Source: Bacillus sp. V2I10
GTDB taxonomy: Bacteria > Bacillota > Bacilli > Bacillales > Bacillaceae
Length of the DNA stretch: 64,000 nucleotides
NCBI RefSeq assembly: GCF_030817055.1
Contig: NZ_JAUSYV010000001.1
Coordinates: 4,736,001 to 4,800,000 of the forward strand
Reading direction: 5' to 3'
The notes under the pieces are model-generated. The model did not search any database. It was given only the letters and a program-made list of their open reading frames with translations, and was not told where the DNA came from. This document shows, one piece after another, positions 17,397 to 26,157 of this stretch; the stretch's first letter is position 1, and each line of letters opens with the position of its first letter. Made by a program: the position numbers and the translations under genes.

Positions 17397-18410
17397 CTAA
17401 ACTTTCGCCAAGTTTTTGATCACTGTCGAATCCCTGACGATAAGCTTCAGAGGAAACTGATAAATTTCATGAGAATGATAGATTTTCCTGTTGATTTTAT
17501 CAATCATCACATCCATTGCTTTTTTAGCCATTTCTCCAACTGGCTGCTGAACTGTTGTAATCATTGGATCAAGCAGTTCAGTAATCGCCTGGTTATCAAA
17601 GCCTACGACGGCAAGCTCCTCCGGAACGTTCCATCCATTCTTCTTTGCTTCAGAAATGATTCCTGCTGCTACTTCATCAGCACCAGTAAAAACAGCTGTA
17701 GGCTTCTCCTTCAGCTCTTTTAATTCATGGAAAACCCTCTTCCCGTCTTCAATATTAAAGGCGTCCCTGAACGCTGCTTTTTCGTCAAAAGGCAGTCCTG
17801 CTTCTGCTAAGGCTTGTTTAAATCCTCTTTCCCGATCTTTTGCAACATTGCTTCTGTGGCCTCCGCAGCAATAAGCAATATGTCTGTGTCCCTGATCAAT
17901 CAAGTGCTTTGTCGCTATGTAGCCTCCAAATGCCTGATCTAATCGGATCATAGGGACTTTTGCATTCTCTTCAAACTCATTGCATAATACGATTGGGCCG
18001 TACTCCATATACGGTTCGATTTTACTCCAGTCATTTTCAAGGGATGCAAGGATGACGCCATCAACCTGTTTTGTTTTAAGCAGGTTTAAATATTTAAGTT
18101 CTTTAGTTTTGGAATATTGTGTCTGGCAGACAATCAGCTGATAGTTTCTTTCAGACGAAGCAATCTCCAATGACTCAATGAACTGGCTGAAAAAAGGATT
18201 AAGAACTCTTGGAATAAACACAGCTATAATTTCAGTTTTTTGATTGCGAAGACTTCTGGCAGAAGAATTAGGCACATAACCAAGCTCTTCCATCGCTTCT
18301 AATACAACCCTTTTTTTAGATTCAGATACATACGGATGGTTGTTGATGACTCGTGATACCGTGGTCCTTGACAGTCCTGCAAGTCTGGCAACATCCTCAA
18401 TTGTAGACAC
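17397..18410 (-). CDS. LacI/GalR-family transcriptional regulator
   Basis: LacI-family repressor of 337 residues. The N-terminal helix-turn-helix TIEDVARLAGLSRTTVSRVI (residues 3-22) and hinge YVPNSSARSLRNQKT are followed by a periplasmic-binding-protein-like sensor domain (about 60-330). The GTG start follows GAGGGGG. The gene has its own sigma-A promoter, an overlapping LacI-type operator and a terminator, so it is monocistronic and probably autoregulated. The neighbours (catalase and yhgE) are not sugar genes, so the effector and targets cannot be inferred. It is not CcpA by sequence, though its operator resembles a cre site. Confidence 0.88.
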   Translation of the reverse strand: MSTIEDVARLAGLSRTTVSRVINNHPYVSESKKRVVLEAMEELGYVPNSSARSLRNQKTEIIAVFIPRVLNPFFSQFIESLEIASSERNYQLIVCQTQYSKTKELKYLNLLKTKQVDGVILASLENDWSKIEPYMEYGPIVLCNEFEENAKVPMIRLDQAFGGYIATKHLIDQGHRHIAYCCGGHRSNVAKDRERGFKQALAEAGLPFDEKAAFRDAFNIEDGKRVFHELKELKEKPTAVFTGADEVAAGIISEAKKNGWNVPEELAVVGFDNQAITELLDPMITTVQQPVGEMAKKAMDVMIDKINRKIYHSHEIYQFPLKLIVRDSTVIKNLAKV

Positions 18411-18455
18411 TTGCTTTCCCCCTCATCTCGCGAACGAATGGTGTCCCTATAAAAA

Positions 18456-18469
18456 TGAAATCGTTCTCA
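18456..18469 (-). promoter_or_regulatory. LacI-type operator (cre-like) at the regulator promoter
   Basis: On the minus strand TGAGAACGATTTCA fits the cre consensus at 13 of 14 positions and is an imperfect palindrome around a central CG. It covers the predicted transcription start. It may serve the adjacent LacI-type regulator itself or CcpA. Confidence 0.55.
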
Positions 18470-18475
18470 TCTCCC

Positions 18476-18504
18476 ATTATATTTTAAAATGTAAGGGCTT
18501 TCAA
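18476..18504 (-). promoter_or_regulatory. Sigma-A promoter of the LacI-type regulator
   Basis: On the minus strand TTGAAA is followed after 17 bases by TATAAT. Confidence 0.75.
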
Positions 18505-18668
18505 TATATAAAAAGATTGATTGTTTCTGCACTTATCGTTTAATAATTATTCATTGACTTCTTCTTAACCCTTTTAAATGATTTGTTTAAAAACAGATGC
18601 TGCCCTCTAACCGGCACTTTTCAATACAAAAAGCATTTGTGCTCGCAGATCCCTCTGAATATTTCCAG

Positions 18669-18706
18669 AAAAAAACGCCTAAAGCATATCGCTTTAGACG
18701 TTTTTT
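18669..18706 (-). terminator. Terminator of yhgE
   Basis: On the minus strand AACGTCTAAAGC and GCTTTAGGCGTT pair (one G-T) and are followed by a T run, directly after the stop codon. Confidence 0.85.
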
Positions 18707-18708
18707 CA

Positions 18709-21060
18709 TTAGGAAGCGGCCTCTTCTAATTCTTCACTTTTATTCTTTCTTAAAGCAAAGAAGAAATAAACAATAGTACCTATCATCATAGCACCGATAA
18801 AGACAGCCAAGATTCCTGCCTGCTGCCACATGAAGGCGAAGTCACCAGATGAGATGACTGCTTTGAAGCCTGAGACTGAGTAGGTCATCGGCAGCCATGC
18901 GTTAAAAATCTGCAGCGCATTTGGAATCAGTTCAAGCGGGAATGTTCCTGCGCTTGTTGTAAGCTGTAAAATCAGAATGATGATCGCAGCAAATCTTCCC
19001 GGATCACCTAATGTTGTAACTAAGAATTGTACAAGTGTAATAAATGTCAGACTCGTAATAATACTGAACAGGATAAAATATGGAACACTTTGTACTTCAA
19101 TGTTTAATCCATATAATAAGACCGCATCTGCAAGCAATGCCTGAATCACGCCAATGACTGCGAGAATGCCGAACTTGCTCATAAACCAGCCGATAGCACT
19201 TTTAGGTTCGCCAGCCGCCTGTCTCAATGGGAATACAATTGAAAGCAGCAATGCCCCAACAAATAAACCAAGTGACAAAAAGTAAGGTGCGAAGCCTGTT
19301 CCATAGTTAGGAACCGCATTTACTTTTTCATCTTTCACTTTTACAGGATCGGAAATCATGTCGTACGTCTTATCTGAAGTGCCAGTGTCTTTTGTCTCTT
19401 CTGCAGCTTCTCCAAGTTTAGATGATAGCTCACCTGTTCCTTCTGACAGTTTGCCAACACCTTCATCTACTTTGCCGGCACCGTCTGCAAGCTGATTCGT
19501 ACCGTCTTGAAGGGCGGATGATCCATCTGCAAGTTTCGAAATTCCTGAGTTGAGTTCACCGCTGCCTGCTGCAAGCTTGGCAGATCCTGCTTTTGCTTCG
19601 GCGAATTTCTGATTATATGTTTCTAATCCGTTTGTAAGCTTTTGCTGGCCGGTTAAAAGCTTGCCTGAACCATCGTATAAAGCTTCTTGACCTGCAACAA
19701 GCTTATCTATTGCAGTTTCAACCTGTTTTTGCCCTGCTGCAAGCTGCCCGGATTTTTCTGAAAGGGCAGCGGCGCCGGTGCTCAAATCAGAAGCACCTTT
19801 TGAAAGAGCCATAGATTTTTCGGAAAGTGTTGATGCGCCTGCTTCAGCCTTTTGAGCTCCTGCTGAAAGCTGTCCAAGACTGCTCTCAAGCTGCTTGCTT
19901 CCTTCTGATAATTGATTTACACCCTTTGCTGCCTCAATTAATTTTTGTTTTTCAGCTTCAGGCAAAGGAAGCTTTTCAATTTGAGGAAGCATAACGGCTA
20001 ACTGATCATTCAAACTAGATAACCCGGCTGATAATTCAGCAGCTCCTGCATGTGCAGCCTGATTTCCGCTCGAAAGTTCATTTAAACCGGTTGAGAGATC
20101 TCCTGCACCGGCTGATAATGCTTTGCCTCCGTCAGCCAGCTGATTTAAACCGCCAGACAGTTCTCCCGCACCTGCGCTAAGCTTCGCTGAACCGTCTGTT
20201 AACTGTGGAGCTGATTCCTGCAGCTTTTTCATGCCTGCGAGAGATGTACCTAATCCTTCGTTCAGCTTAACGGTTCCTGCTTCAGCTTCAGCAGAGCCGC
20301 CCTGAAGCTGCTTTCCGCCGTCCTGAAGCTGACCAAGTCCGCTGTCCAAGCTTTTAATGCCATTTGTCAATTCCTTTGATCCAGCTGATGCACTATTCAG
20401 CCCATCTTTAAAGCTGATTGATTTCTCAGCCAAAAGTTGAAGGTTTTCCTTCAGTTTGCCTGATCCGTCTTTCAATTCGCCTACACCGTTATTAATCTCG
20501 CTCGCACCGTCACTAGCCTGACCAATACCATCTGCAAGCTTGTCGATGTTTTCAAAAATACTCTCTGCATAGGTTTTCGTAATCGTATTTGAGACTTCTT
20601 CTTTTATTTGAGCAACAGCTGTTCCGCCAATCTGCCCTGATAAAAAGTTAAAGCCTTCATTCGGTACGTATTTTAATTCAAGTGACTGAGGGTTTTCATC
20701 CATTAGAGTTGTTGCGTTCTTAGAAAAGTCCTCAGGAATTTCAATCATCATATAATATTGTTCATTTTCAAGGCCTCTTACTGCTTCATCCTTTGAGACA
20801 AAATCCCATTTGAACTTTGGATTGTCCCTCAAATTATCAACCAGCTCTGACCCAATCTTCAAATCAGTTCCTTCGTAGTCTGCCCCAGTGTCTTCATTTA
20901 CCACTGCAACCGGCAGCTGATCTAATTGTTCATATGGATCCCAAAAAGCCCAAAGGAACATTCCGGCGTACATCAGCGGAATAAATAAAACAGCAAGTAC
21001 AGGAATTAAAACTTTTTTGTTGGAAACTAAGGCTTTCCATTCTTTCGCTATTAAGCTCAT
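18709..21060 (-). CDS. yhgE: YhgE, Pip-type membrane protein
   Basis: Membrane protein of 783 residues of the YhgE/Pip family (named for a lactococcal phage-infection protein; related to ABC-2-type permeases). One membrane segment lies near the N-terminus (about 13-36). A large extracellular part follows (about 40-620), much of it a long run of imperfect L..G...L repeats such as LSAGAGELSGGLNQLADGG, predicted helical. Five or so membrane segments lie at the C-terminus (about 625-770). The ATG at 21060 follows GGAGGAG. It lies directly downstream of the TetR gene yhgD, with an operator in the gap, so it is the likely main target of YhgD. The transported or bound substrate is unknown. Confidence 0.9.
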   Translation of the reverse strand: MSLIAKEWKALVSNKKVLIPVLAVLFIPLMYAGMFLWAFWDPYEQLDQLPVAVVNEDTGADYEGTDLKIGSELVDNLRDNPKFKWDFVSKDEAVRGLENEQYYMMIEIPEDFSKNATTLMDENPQSLELKYVPNEGFNFLSGQIGGTAVAQIKEEVSNTITKTYAESIFENIDKLADGIGQASDGASEINNGVGELKDGSGKLKENLQLLAEKSISFKDGLNSASAGSKELTNGIKSLDSGLGQLQDGGKQLQGGSAEAEAGTVKLNEGLGTSLAGMKKLQESAPQLTDGSAKLSAGAGELSGGLNQLADGGKALSAGAGDLSTGLNELSSGNQAAHAGAAELSAGLSSLNDQLAVMLPQIEKLPLPEAEKQKLIEAAKGVNQLSEGSKQLESSLGQLSAGAQKAEAGASTLSEKSMALSKGASDLSTGAAALSEKSGQLAAGQKQVETAIDKLVAGQEALYDGSGKLLTGQQKLTNGLETYNQKFAEAKAGSAKLAAGSGELNSGISKLADGSSALQDGTNQLADGAGKVDEGVGKLSEGTGELSSKLGEAAEETKDTGTSDKTYDMISDPVKVKDEKVNAVPNYGTGFAPYFLSLGLFVGALLLSIVFPLRQAAGEPKSAIGWFMSKFGILAVIGVIQALLADAVLLYGLNIEVQSVPYFILFSIITSLTFITLVQFLVTTLGDPGRFAAIIILILQLTTSAGTFPLELIPNALQIFNAWLPMTYSVSGFKAVISSGDFAFMWQQAGILAVFIGAMMIGTIVYFFFALRKNKSEELEEAAS

Positions 21061-21090
21061 TCAAAAATCTCCTCCTATAAATATACAAAT

Positions 21091-21113
21091 TGACCAATTT
21101 GTTCATTTGGTCA
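21091..21113. promoter_or_regulatory. YhgD operator upstream of yhgE
   Basis: TGACCAA, nine bases, TTGGTCA: a perfect inverted repeat with the same arms and spacing as the site upstream of yhgD (21734-21756). Two identical geometries at the two genes support binding by the TetR-type regulator YhgD. Confidence 0.75.
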
Positions 21114-21139
21114 ATTCTGTTTAAAAAAATGAGGACCAT

Positions 21140-21712
21140 CTATTTTGACAATCCCTTTAATAAGTAAAGCTGAAAAAGATCTGCTATTTCCGCTTTTTCG
21201 AGCGGTTCGTGATTTTTTTCCCAATCGAATATAAGGGAAATGTAAAGCTTTACCATGACGAATGCCGTTACTTCAGGATTGCATTCCCGGAGCTCGCCTT
21301 TTGCAATTGCAGCTTCTATCTTTGTTGCAATAAATAGCAGAATCATTTTCTCAAGGCGCTGCACAACCTCCTGGACGGCAGGAGTACCAACATCTGTACT
21401 TTCTTGAAAGATCTTGATCGTGAATTGATGTTTTTTCCGAAATTCAAGCAGGCTGTAAAGAGCACGATGTACATTTTCGAAAAAAGGCAGATCATCATCC
21501 ATTGCTTTTTCTGCTTCTATTTTCATTTCAGCAAGAAGCGTAGTAACAATTTCATCAAAAAGTTCTTCCTTGTTTTTGAAAAAAGTGTAGATGGTCCCTT
21601 TGCCCACGTTGGCAAGCTTTGCGACAGAGTCCATTGTTGTAGCCTTATAACCAAATTGTGTAAACGACCTCTTTGCAGCCTCCACAATCAAATGTTTTCG
21701 ATCAATGCTCAA
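21140..21712 (-). CDS. yhgD: TetR-family regulator YhgD
   Basis: TetR-family repressor of 190 residues. The N-terminal helix-turn-helix is clear (AAKRSFTQFGYKATTMDSVA, then GKGTIYTFFKNKEELFDEI, about residues 10-50); the C-terminal part is the ligand-binding helical domain. I prefer the TTG start at 21712, with GGAGG 8 bases upstream, which gives the length of B. subtilis YhgD; an upstream in-frame ATG would run into the operator. Palindromic sites lie upstream of this gene and of yhgE, so it likely represses both. The inducing molecule is unknown. Confidence 0.9.
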   Translation of the reverse strand: MSIDRKHLIVEAAKRSFTQFGYKATTMDSVAKLANVGKGTIYTFFKNKEELFDEIVTTLLAEMKIEAEKAMDDDLPFFENVHRALYSLLEFRKKHQFTIKIFQESTDVGTPAVQEVVQRLEKMILLFIATKIEAAIAKGELRECNPEVTAFVMVKLYISLIFDWEKNHEPLEKAEIADLFQLYLLKGLSK

Positions 21713-21733
21713 CTGCCTAACCTCCATCCAGAA

Positions 21734-21756
21734 TGACCAAATGACAATTTTGGTCA
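21734..21756. promoter_or_regulatory. YhgD operator upstream of yhgD
   Basis: TGACCAA, nine bases, TTGGTCA: the second copy of the operator seen at yhgE. It is placed just upstream of the yhgD ribosome site, fitting autoregulation. Confidence 0.75.
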
Positions 21757-21821
21757 ATTAGTACAGGAATAAATATATCACATGACTTCCCCACAATCAA
21801 GATTTAAATAAATGAATCATC

Positions 21822-21850
21822 AAAAAAACAACTCTCTATTAAAGAGTTGC
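21822..21850 (-). terminator. Terminator of the hemEHY operon
   Basis: On the minus strand CAACTCT and AGAGTTG form the stem, followed by seven T. The stem begins within the last codons of the shifted hemY frame, which supports 21839 as the original gene end. Confidence 0.75.
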
Positions 21851-23262
21851 CTTTTTAAGGTAGTCCAATGCATTAGCTACAGCCATTTTTCCCTGATCAA
21901 TACAATCTGGGATTCCTACACCGGAAAAGGAAGCACCGGCTAAAAACATTCCTGGATATGAATTCATGATTTTGGTTTTCAAACCTCAAGAATTTCTTCC
22001 TGATGACCGACGTTATATTGCGGCATCGCTTCTTTCCATCTTGAAACGACGGTGAAATCCGGTTTTTTATCAATCTTCATGATTTTGTTTAAATCTTCTA
22101 AAACAGCGGCAATAATTTCATGATCAGGCTGCTCCACAATCGCCTGATCGCCAGCTTTTCCTACATATGCCCGGATCAGCGCTTTGCCTTCCGGTACCGT
22201 ATGAGGCCATTTTCGGTGAGTCCATGTACATGCAGTAATCGTGTAATCACCATTTCTGGAAATAACAAATCCTGTGCCATTCCCTGCAATATCAACGTCT
22301 TCTTCAGGGAAAGCCATGGCAACAGTAGCGACCGATGTTGAGGGCATTTCCTGCAAATATTGATAATTTTCTTTATCAGGCAGCATGTTCGCGGTCTGGT
22401 GATGAGGAGTTGTAATGATAAGGGAATCAGCTTCAATAATCTCCCCATTGCTTAACCGGAGAATATATCCAGCGGTAGTTTTTGCAATGCTTTCTACTTT
22501 AACGCCTTTTAAAATCTTTGTATCTGTAAGCTTGCTTTCTGCGGCATCCACCAAACTCTGCAGTCCGCCTTTTACGGTTTGAAAAATACCTTTTTTTCGG
22601 GCTGGTTCATGTTTTTGGTTCGATGCAGGCAGTCCTTTTTTCATACCAAGTATCAAGCTGCGGTGATCCTGCTCCACTTTATGAAATTGCGGAAAAGTTG
22701 ACAGTAAACTCAGCTTGTCTATATCCCCTGCATATATCCCTGAAAGGAGAGGTTCGATCAGATTTTCTACAACTTCATTCCCAAGACGTCTTCTAAAAAA
22801 ATGACCCAGTGATTGATCACCCGTTTCCCGTTTCGCAGGAAGGATAAAATCGCCGGCAGCTCTTGCTTTCCCCAGAATGGAAAATAACCCTGTCGTAACA
22901 AATGGAAGGATTTGTGTAGGGATTCCCATTACGGCGCCTGCAGGTATTGGATGCAGCCGATCTCCTGCAAGGACATATGATCGTCCTGTTGCATTGTTTA
23001 CAAGCTCTGACTGGAGTCCAACATCTTTAACAAACTGCGGTGCACTTGCTTTTCTTTCTAGAAACGAATCAGGTCCGCGTTCAATGATAAATCCATCTTT
23101 ATGGACTGTCTGAATTTTACCGCCAAGTCTTGGACTTGCTTCAATCATGATTGACTCTGCCTGCAGGTTGTTTTCCTGTATTTCTTTTTGCAAGTAAAAT
23201 GCCGCGGATAATCCAGTTATCCCTCCGCCAATGATGACAACTTTCTTTTTCTTGTCAGTCAT
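21839..23262 (-). pseudogene. hemY: hemY, coproporphyrinogen/protoporphyrinogen oxidase with a late frameshift
   Basis: FAD-dependent oxidase that converts coproporphyrinogen III to coproporphyrin III in Gram-positive heme synthesis. The FAD motif VIIGGGITGLSAAFYLQKE (residues 9-27) and all domains up to MPQYNVGHQEEILEV are present, then a TGA stops the frame at 21979 after 427 residues. The conserved end follows in the -1 frame (LKTKIMNSYPGMFLAGASFS, then GVGIPDCIDQGKMAVANALD) and ends with TAA at 21839, beside the terminator. One extra T in the run TTT near 21984 would restore a product of about 474 residues. So this is either a real one-base loss or a sequencing error in a short T run. It is the last gene of hemE-hemH-hemY. 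Because heme synthesis needs it, an error is quite possible. Confidence 0.85.
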
Positions 23263-23313
23263 TGTTTATCGCCTTCTTTTTTGTTTACTTTTGGACTCTC
23301 CACAGAAAGAGCC

Positions 23314-24252
23314 TTACTTTTTCATAGATAGTTCTTTTAAAACAACCGTTGCCAGACAGTCGATGAATTCGTCTTTGGCATTTGGCATTTCCGGTCTGTA
23401 ATACTTGGCGCCAAGTTCGTCTGCAACAACTTTACATTCATAATCATTATCAAATAAAACCTCTAGATGATCTGCAACGAAACCTACTGGTATATAGACA
23501 AACGTGCGGTATCCTTTTTGTTCATATAGATCTCTTGTTAAGTCCTGTACATCTGGTCCAAGCCAAGGTTCAGGTGTATTTCCCGCACTTTGCCAGCCGA
23601 CTTCATAGTTTTCAATGCCTGCAGCTTCTGCAATCAGATCAGCTGTTTCCTTAAGCTGATTAGGATATGGATCTCCGGCTGCAATAATCTTTTCAGGCAG
23701 GCTGTGTGCAGATACAATTAAAACAGCTTTTTCTCGTTCTTTTGAGGTCATTGATGTATATGTTTCTTTTACTTTTTTCGTCCAGTAATCGATAAATTTA
23801 GGCTCTTTATACCAGCTCTCAACAGATGTAATCTCTAGTCCGCCCAGATTTTCTGCTTCCTGCTTTGCCCGCCCATTATATGATTTGATGCTGAAAGTTG
23901 AGAAATGAGGCGCAAGCACGATGCTGACGGCTTCTTCAATGCCATCTTCTTTCATTTGCTTCACAGCATCTTCAACGAAAGGCTCAATATGTTTAAGTCC
24001 CAGGTACATTTTAAATTGCACTTCATCCTGAACAGCATTTAAATGTTCTTCAAGGGACTTGGCTTGATCCAATGTAATTTTAGCAAGAGGAGAAATGCCG
24101 CCAATTGCCTCGTAGCGGTCCTTTAAATCCTGCAGCATTTCAGGAGCAGGCGGACGGCCGTGTCTAATATGTGTGTAATAGCGTTCAATGTCTTCCTCTT
24201 TATATGGTGTTCCGTATGCCATAACGAGCAGACCCATTGTTTTCTTTGTCAT
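23314..24252 (-). CDS. hemH: Coproporphyrin III ferrochelatase
   Basis: Ferrochelatase (HemH/CpfC), 312 residues, which inserts iron into coproporphyrin III in the Gram-positive heme pathway. The family residues are intact: His183 in VSAHSLPEKI and Glu264 in GFVADHLEVLFDNDYE, at the same numbers as in the B. subtilis enzyme; the N-terminal MAYGTPYKEEDIERYYTHIR is typical. It is a soluble monomer type. It is the middle gene of hemE-hemH-hemY, about 70 bases from hemE and 50 from hemY. Confidence 0.96.
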   Translation of the reverse strand: MTKKTMGLLVMAYGTPYKEEDIERYYTHIRHGRPPAPEMLQDLKDRYEAIGGISPLAKITLDQAKSLEEHLNAVQDEVQFKMYLGLKHIEPFVEDAVKQMKEDGIEEAVSIVLAPHFSTFSIKSYNGRAKQEAENLGGLEITSVESWYKEPKFIDYWTKKVKETYTSMTSKEREKAVLIVSAHSLPEKIIAAGDPYPNQLKETADLIAEAAGIENYEVGWQSAGNTPEPWLGPDVQDLTRDLYEQKGYRTFVYIPVGFVADHLEVLFDNDYECKVVADELGAKYYRPEMPNAKDEFIDCLATVVLKELSMKK

Positions 24253-24321
24253 TTTCCTACTCCTCTTTGGTTAGTTATAAGATCTAGTCTTATTTTGCCT
24301 TACTCAGGGCAATATTCCAAA

Positions 24322-25383
24322 TCAGATGCTCTCCGCGCGCTTGGCAGTTTTTGTATAATCATGAATAAAACCTGTTAATCTTCTGAGAACATCCGGACTG
24401 ACAGAAGGGAAAACACCATGTCCAAGGTTAAAAATATAACCGTCCTGCTTCATTCCCTGATCAAGAATGTTTTTAGCACGTTCTTCAATCACTTCCCAAG
24501 GCGCAAGAAGGATTGCAGGATCCAGATTTCCCATTAACGTTTTTGTCAGTCCAATAGAGCGGGCCTGATCTACTTGCAGTCTCCAATCAAGACCGACTAC
24601 ATCAAGCGGCAGGTCGTGCCATTCATGTGCAAGATGACTTGCTCCCACACCAAACATAATCATCGGAACATTTTCCTCCTTCATTGAAGTGAAAATGCGT
24701 TCCATTACAGGTTTAATAAAGTAACGATAATCCGATTCATTTAATGCTCCGACCCATGAATCAAAAATTTGAATCGCCTTTGCCCCTGCTTTAATTTGAG
24801 CCTTCAAGTAAATGATGGTCATGTCTGCAAGCTTATCCATAAGCGCAAACCAAGCTTTCGGCTCTGCGTACATAAATGCTTTTGTTTTGTTGTAGCTTTT
24901 AGACGGTCCGCCTTCAATCATGTAGCTTGCCATTGTAAATGGAGCTCCCGCAAACCCGATTAATGGAACATTTAATTGCTCTGTTGTCAGCAATTTAATC
25001 GTATCCAGTACATATGGAATGTCGCTTTCAGGGTCGATTTCGCCAAGCTTTTCAACGTCTGACAGTGATCTAATTGGATTATCTATTACAGGACCAATCC
25101 CTGACTTGATTTCTACATCTACCCCAATCGATGGAAGCGGTGTCATGATATCCTTATATAAAATAGCCGCATCTACACCATACTGCTCCACCGGCAATCT
25201 CGTGACATATGCACAAAGCTCGGGCTGATGTGTAATCTCAAACAGACTGTATTTTTCTTTAATAGCACGGTACTCAGGCTGCGATCTTCCTGCCTGCCTC
25301 ATATACCATACAGGAACATGATCTGTTTTTTCACCTCTGCACGCCCTAAGGAATGTATCATTAAACTGCTTTGTATCCGTCAT
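24322..25383 (-). CDS. hemE: Uroporphyrinogen decarboxylase
   Basis: Uroporphyrinogen III decarboxylase (EC 4.1.1.37), 353 residues, converting uroporphyrinogen III to coproporphyrinogen III. The N-terminal signature PVWYMRQAGRSQPEYR with its two substrate-binding Arg, the catalytic Asp region (ILYKDIMTPLPSIGVDVE), and GFAGAPFTMASYMIEGG are all present. The ATG follows TGAGGAT. It is the first gene of the hemEHY operon. A possible sigma-A promoter lies at 25446-25474 and a block of structured repeats further upstream. Confidence 0.96.
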   Translation of the reverse strand: MTDTKQFNDTFLRACRGEKTDHVPVWYMRQAGRSQPEYRAIKEKYSLFEITHQPELCAYVTRLPVEQYGVDAAILYKDIMTPLPSIGVDVEIKSGIGPVIDNPIRSLSDVEKLGEIDPESDIPYVLDTIKLLTTEQLNVPLIGFAGAPFTMASYMIEGGPSKSYNKTKAFMYAEPKAWFALMDKLADMTIIYLKAQIKAGAKAIQIFDSWVGALNESDYRYFIKPVMERIFTSMKEENVPMIMFGVGASHLAHEWHDLPLDVVGLDWRLQVDQARSIGLTKTLMGNLDPAILLAPWEVIEERAKNILDQGMKQDGYIFNLGHGVFPSVSPDVLRRLTGFIHDYTKTAKRAESI

Positions 25384-25445
25384 AAATCCTCAAATCCACC
25401 TTTCTATGTAAAACAAACACGCTATCCTAAGTTTTTGCTTCTTAC

Positions 25446-25474
25446 ACTATAACTGTTTCAATCTTGCTTGTATA
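25446..25474 (-). promoter_or_regulatory. Possible sigma-A promoter of hemEHY
   Basis: On the minus strand TATACA is followed after 17 bases by TATAGT. The -35 box is weak (4 of 6). Confidence 0.4.
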
Positions 25475-25510
25475 GATTTCACAATTAAATGTCAAAAAAT
25501 TGACGTAAAA

Positions 25511-26105
25511 ACCGAAAAGCGGAGCCGACTGTTTAGCTCCGACAGGCAGATAAAAATTCACCGGAAAAGTCCGGGTTTGACTTTTTCGGTGAATTTGTTC
25601 TGACCGAGGAGTTAGGAGGCGGAGCTAGACAACACCGAAAAGCGGAATCGCCCGTTTAGCGCAGGCAGACAGATAAGGATCCGGCAGGAAAGGCGCTTTT
25701 TGCCTATACTGGCGGAGCCGTTCTGGCCGAGGAGCTGGGCGATGGAGCTAGACAACACCGAAAAGCGGAGCCGGCTGTTTAGCTCCGACAGGCAGATAAA
25801 AATTCACCGGAAAAGTCCGGGTTTGACTTTTTCGGGGAATTGTTCTGACCGAGGAGTTAGGCGGCGGAGCTAGACAACACCGAAAAGCGGAGCCGGCTGT
25901 TTAGCTCCGACAGGCAGATAAAAATTCACCGGAAAAGTCCGGGTTTGACTTTTTCGGGGAATTGTTCTGACCGAGGAGTTAGGCGGCGGAGCTAGACAAC
26001 ACCGAAAAGCGGAGCCGGCTGGTCAGACCCGACAGACAGATAAGGATCCGGCAGAAAAGTCCGGTTTTGACTTGACTGCCAGATCCTTCAAGGGCTTAGC
26101 GCAAA
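25511..26105 (+). repeat. Five tandem copies of a ~122-bp structured element
   Basis: Units begin with ACCGAAAAGCGG at 25511, 25634, 25757, 25879 and 26001, so the period is 122-123 bases. Each unit can form a central hairpin: in unit 1, AATTCACCGGAAAAGTC pairs with GACTTTTTCGGTGAATT over 17 bases (one G-T). In units 2 and 5 the stem sequence is different (GGATCCGGCAG on the left arm) yet the right arm has changed to match. Units 1, 3 and 4 have an extra CGGAGC/GCTCCG stem at the 5' side, and most end in GGAGCTAGACAAC. The block fills the space between hemE and pbpF. No reading frame is conserved. Confidence 0.92.
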
Positions 26106-26157
26106 ACCAGACATCTGCCAAAATTAAATCTAATAAAAGCTGAAATACTGCCTGCTA

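Noticed and set aside
17229..17723. 164-codon plus-strand frame across the katE-LacI gap
   Set aside because: Antisense to the LacI-family gene and spanning its terminator; Cys/His/Phe-rich shadow composition.
21979..21990. Programmed -1 frameshift in hemY
   Set aside because: The sequence at the stop (GGTTTGAAAAC) is not a slippery heptamer, and such recoding is not known for hemY; a one-base loss or sequencing error is simpler.
25384..26157. T-box or riboswitch upstream of hemE
   Set aside because: The structured DNA is a tandem repeat seen also at unrelated genes and on the opposite strand sense to hemE; no known riboswitch pattern was recognised.
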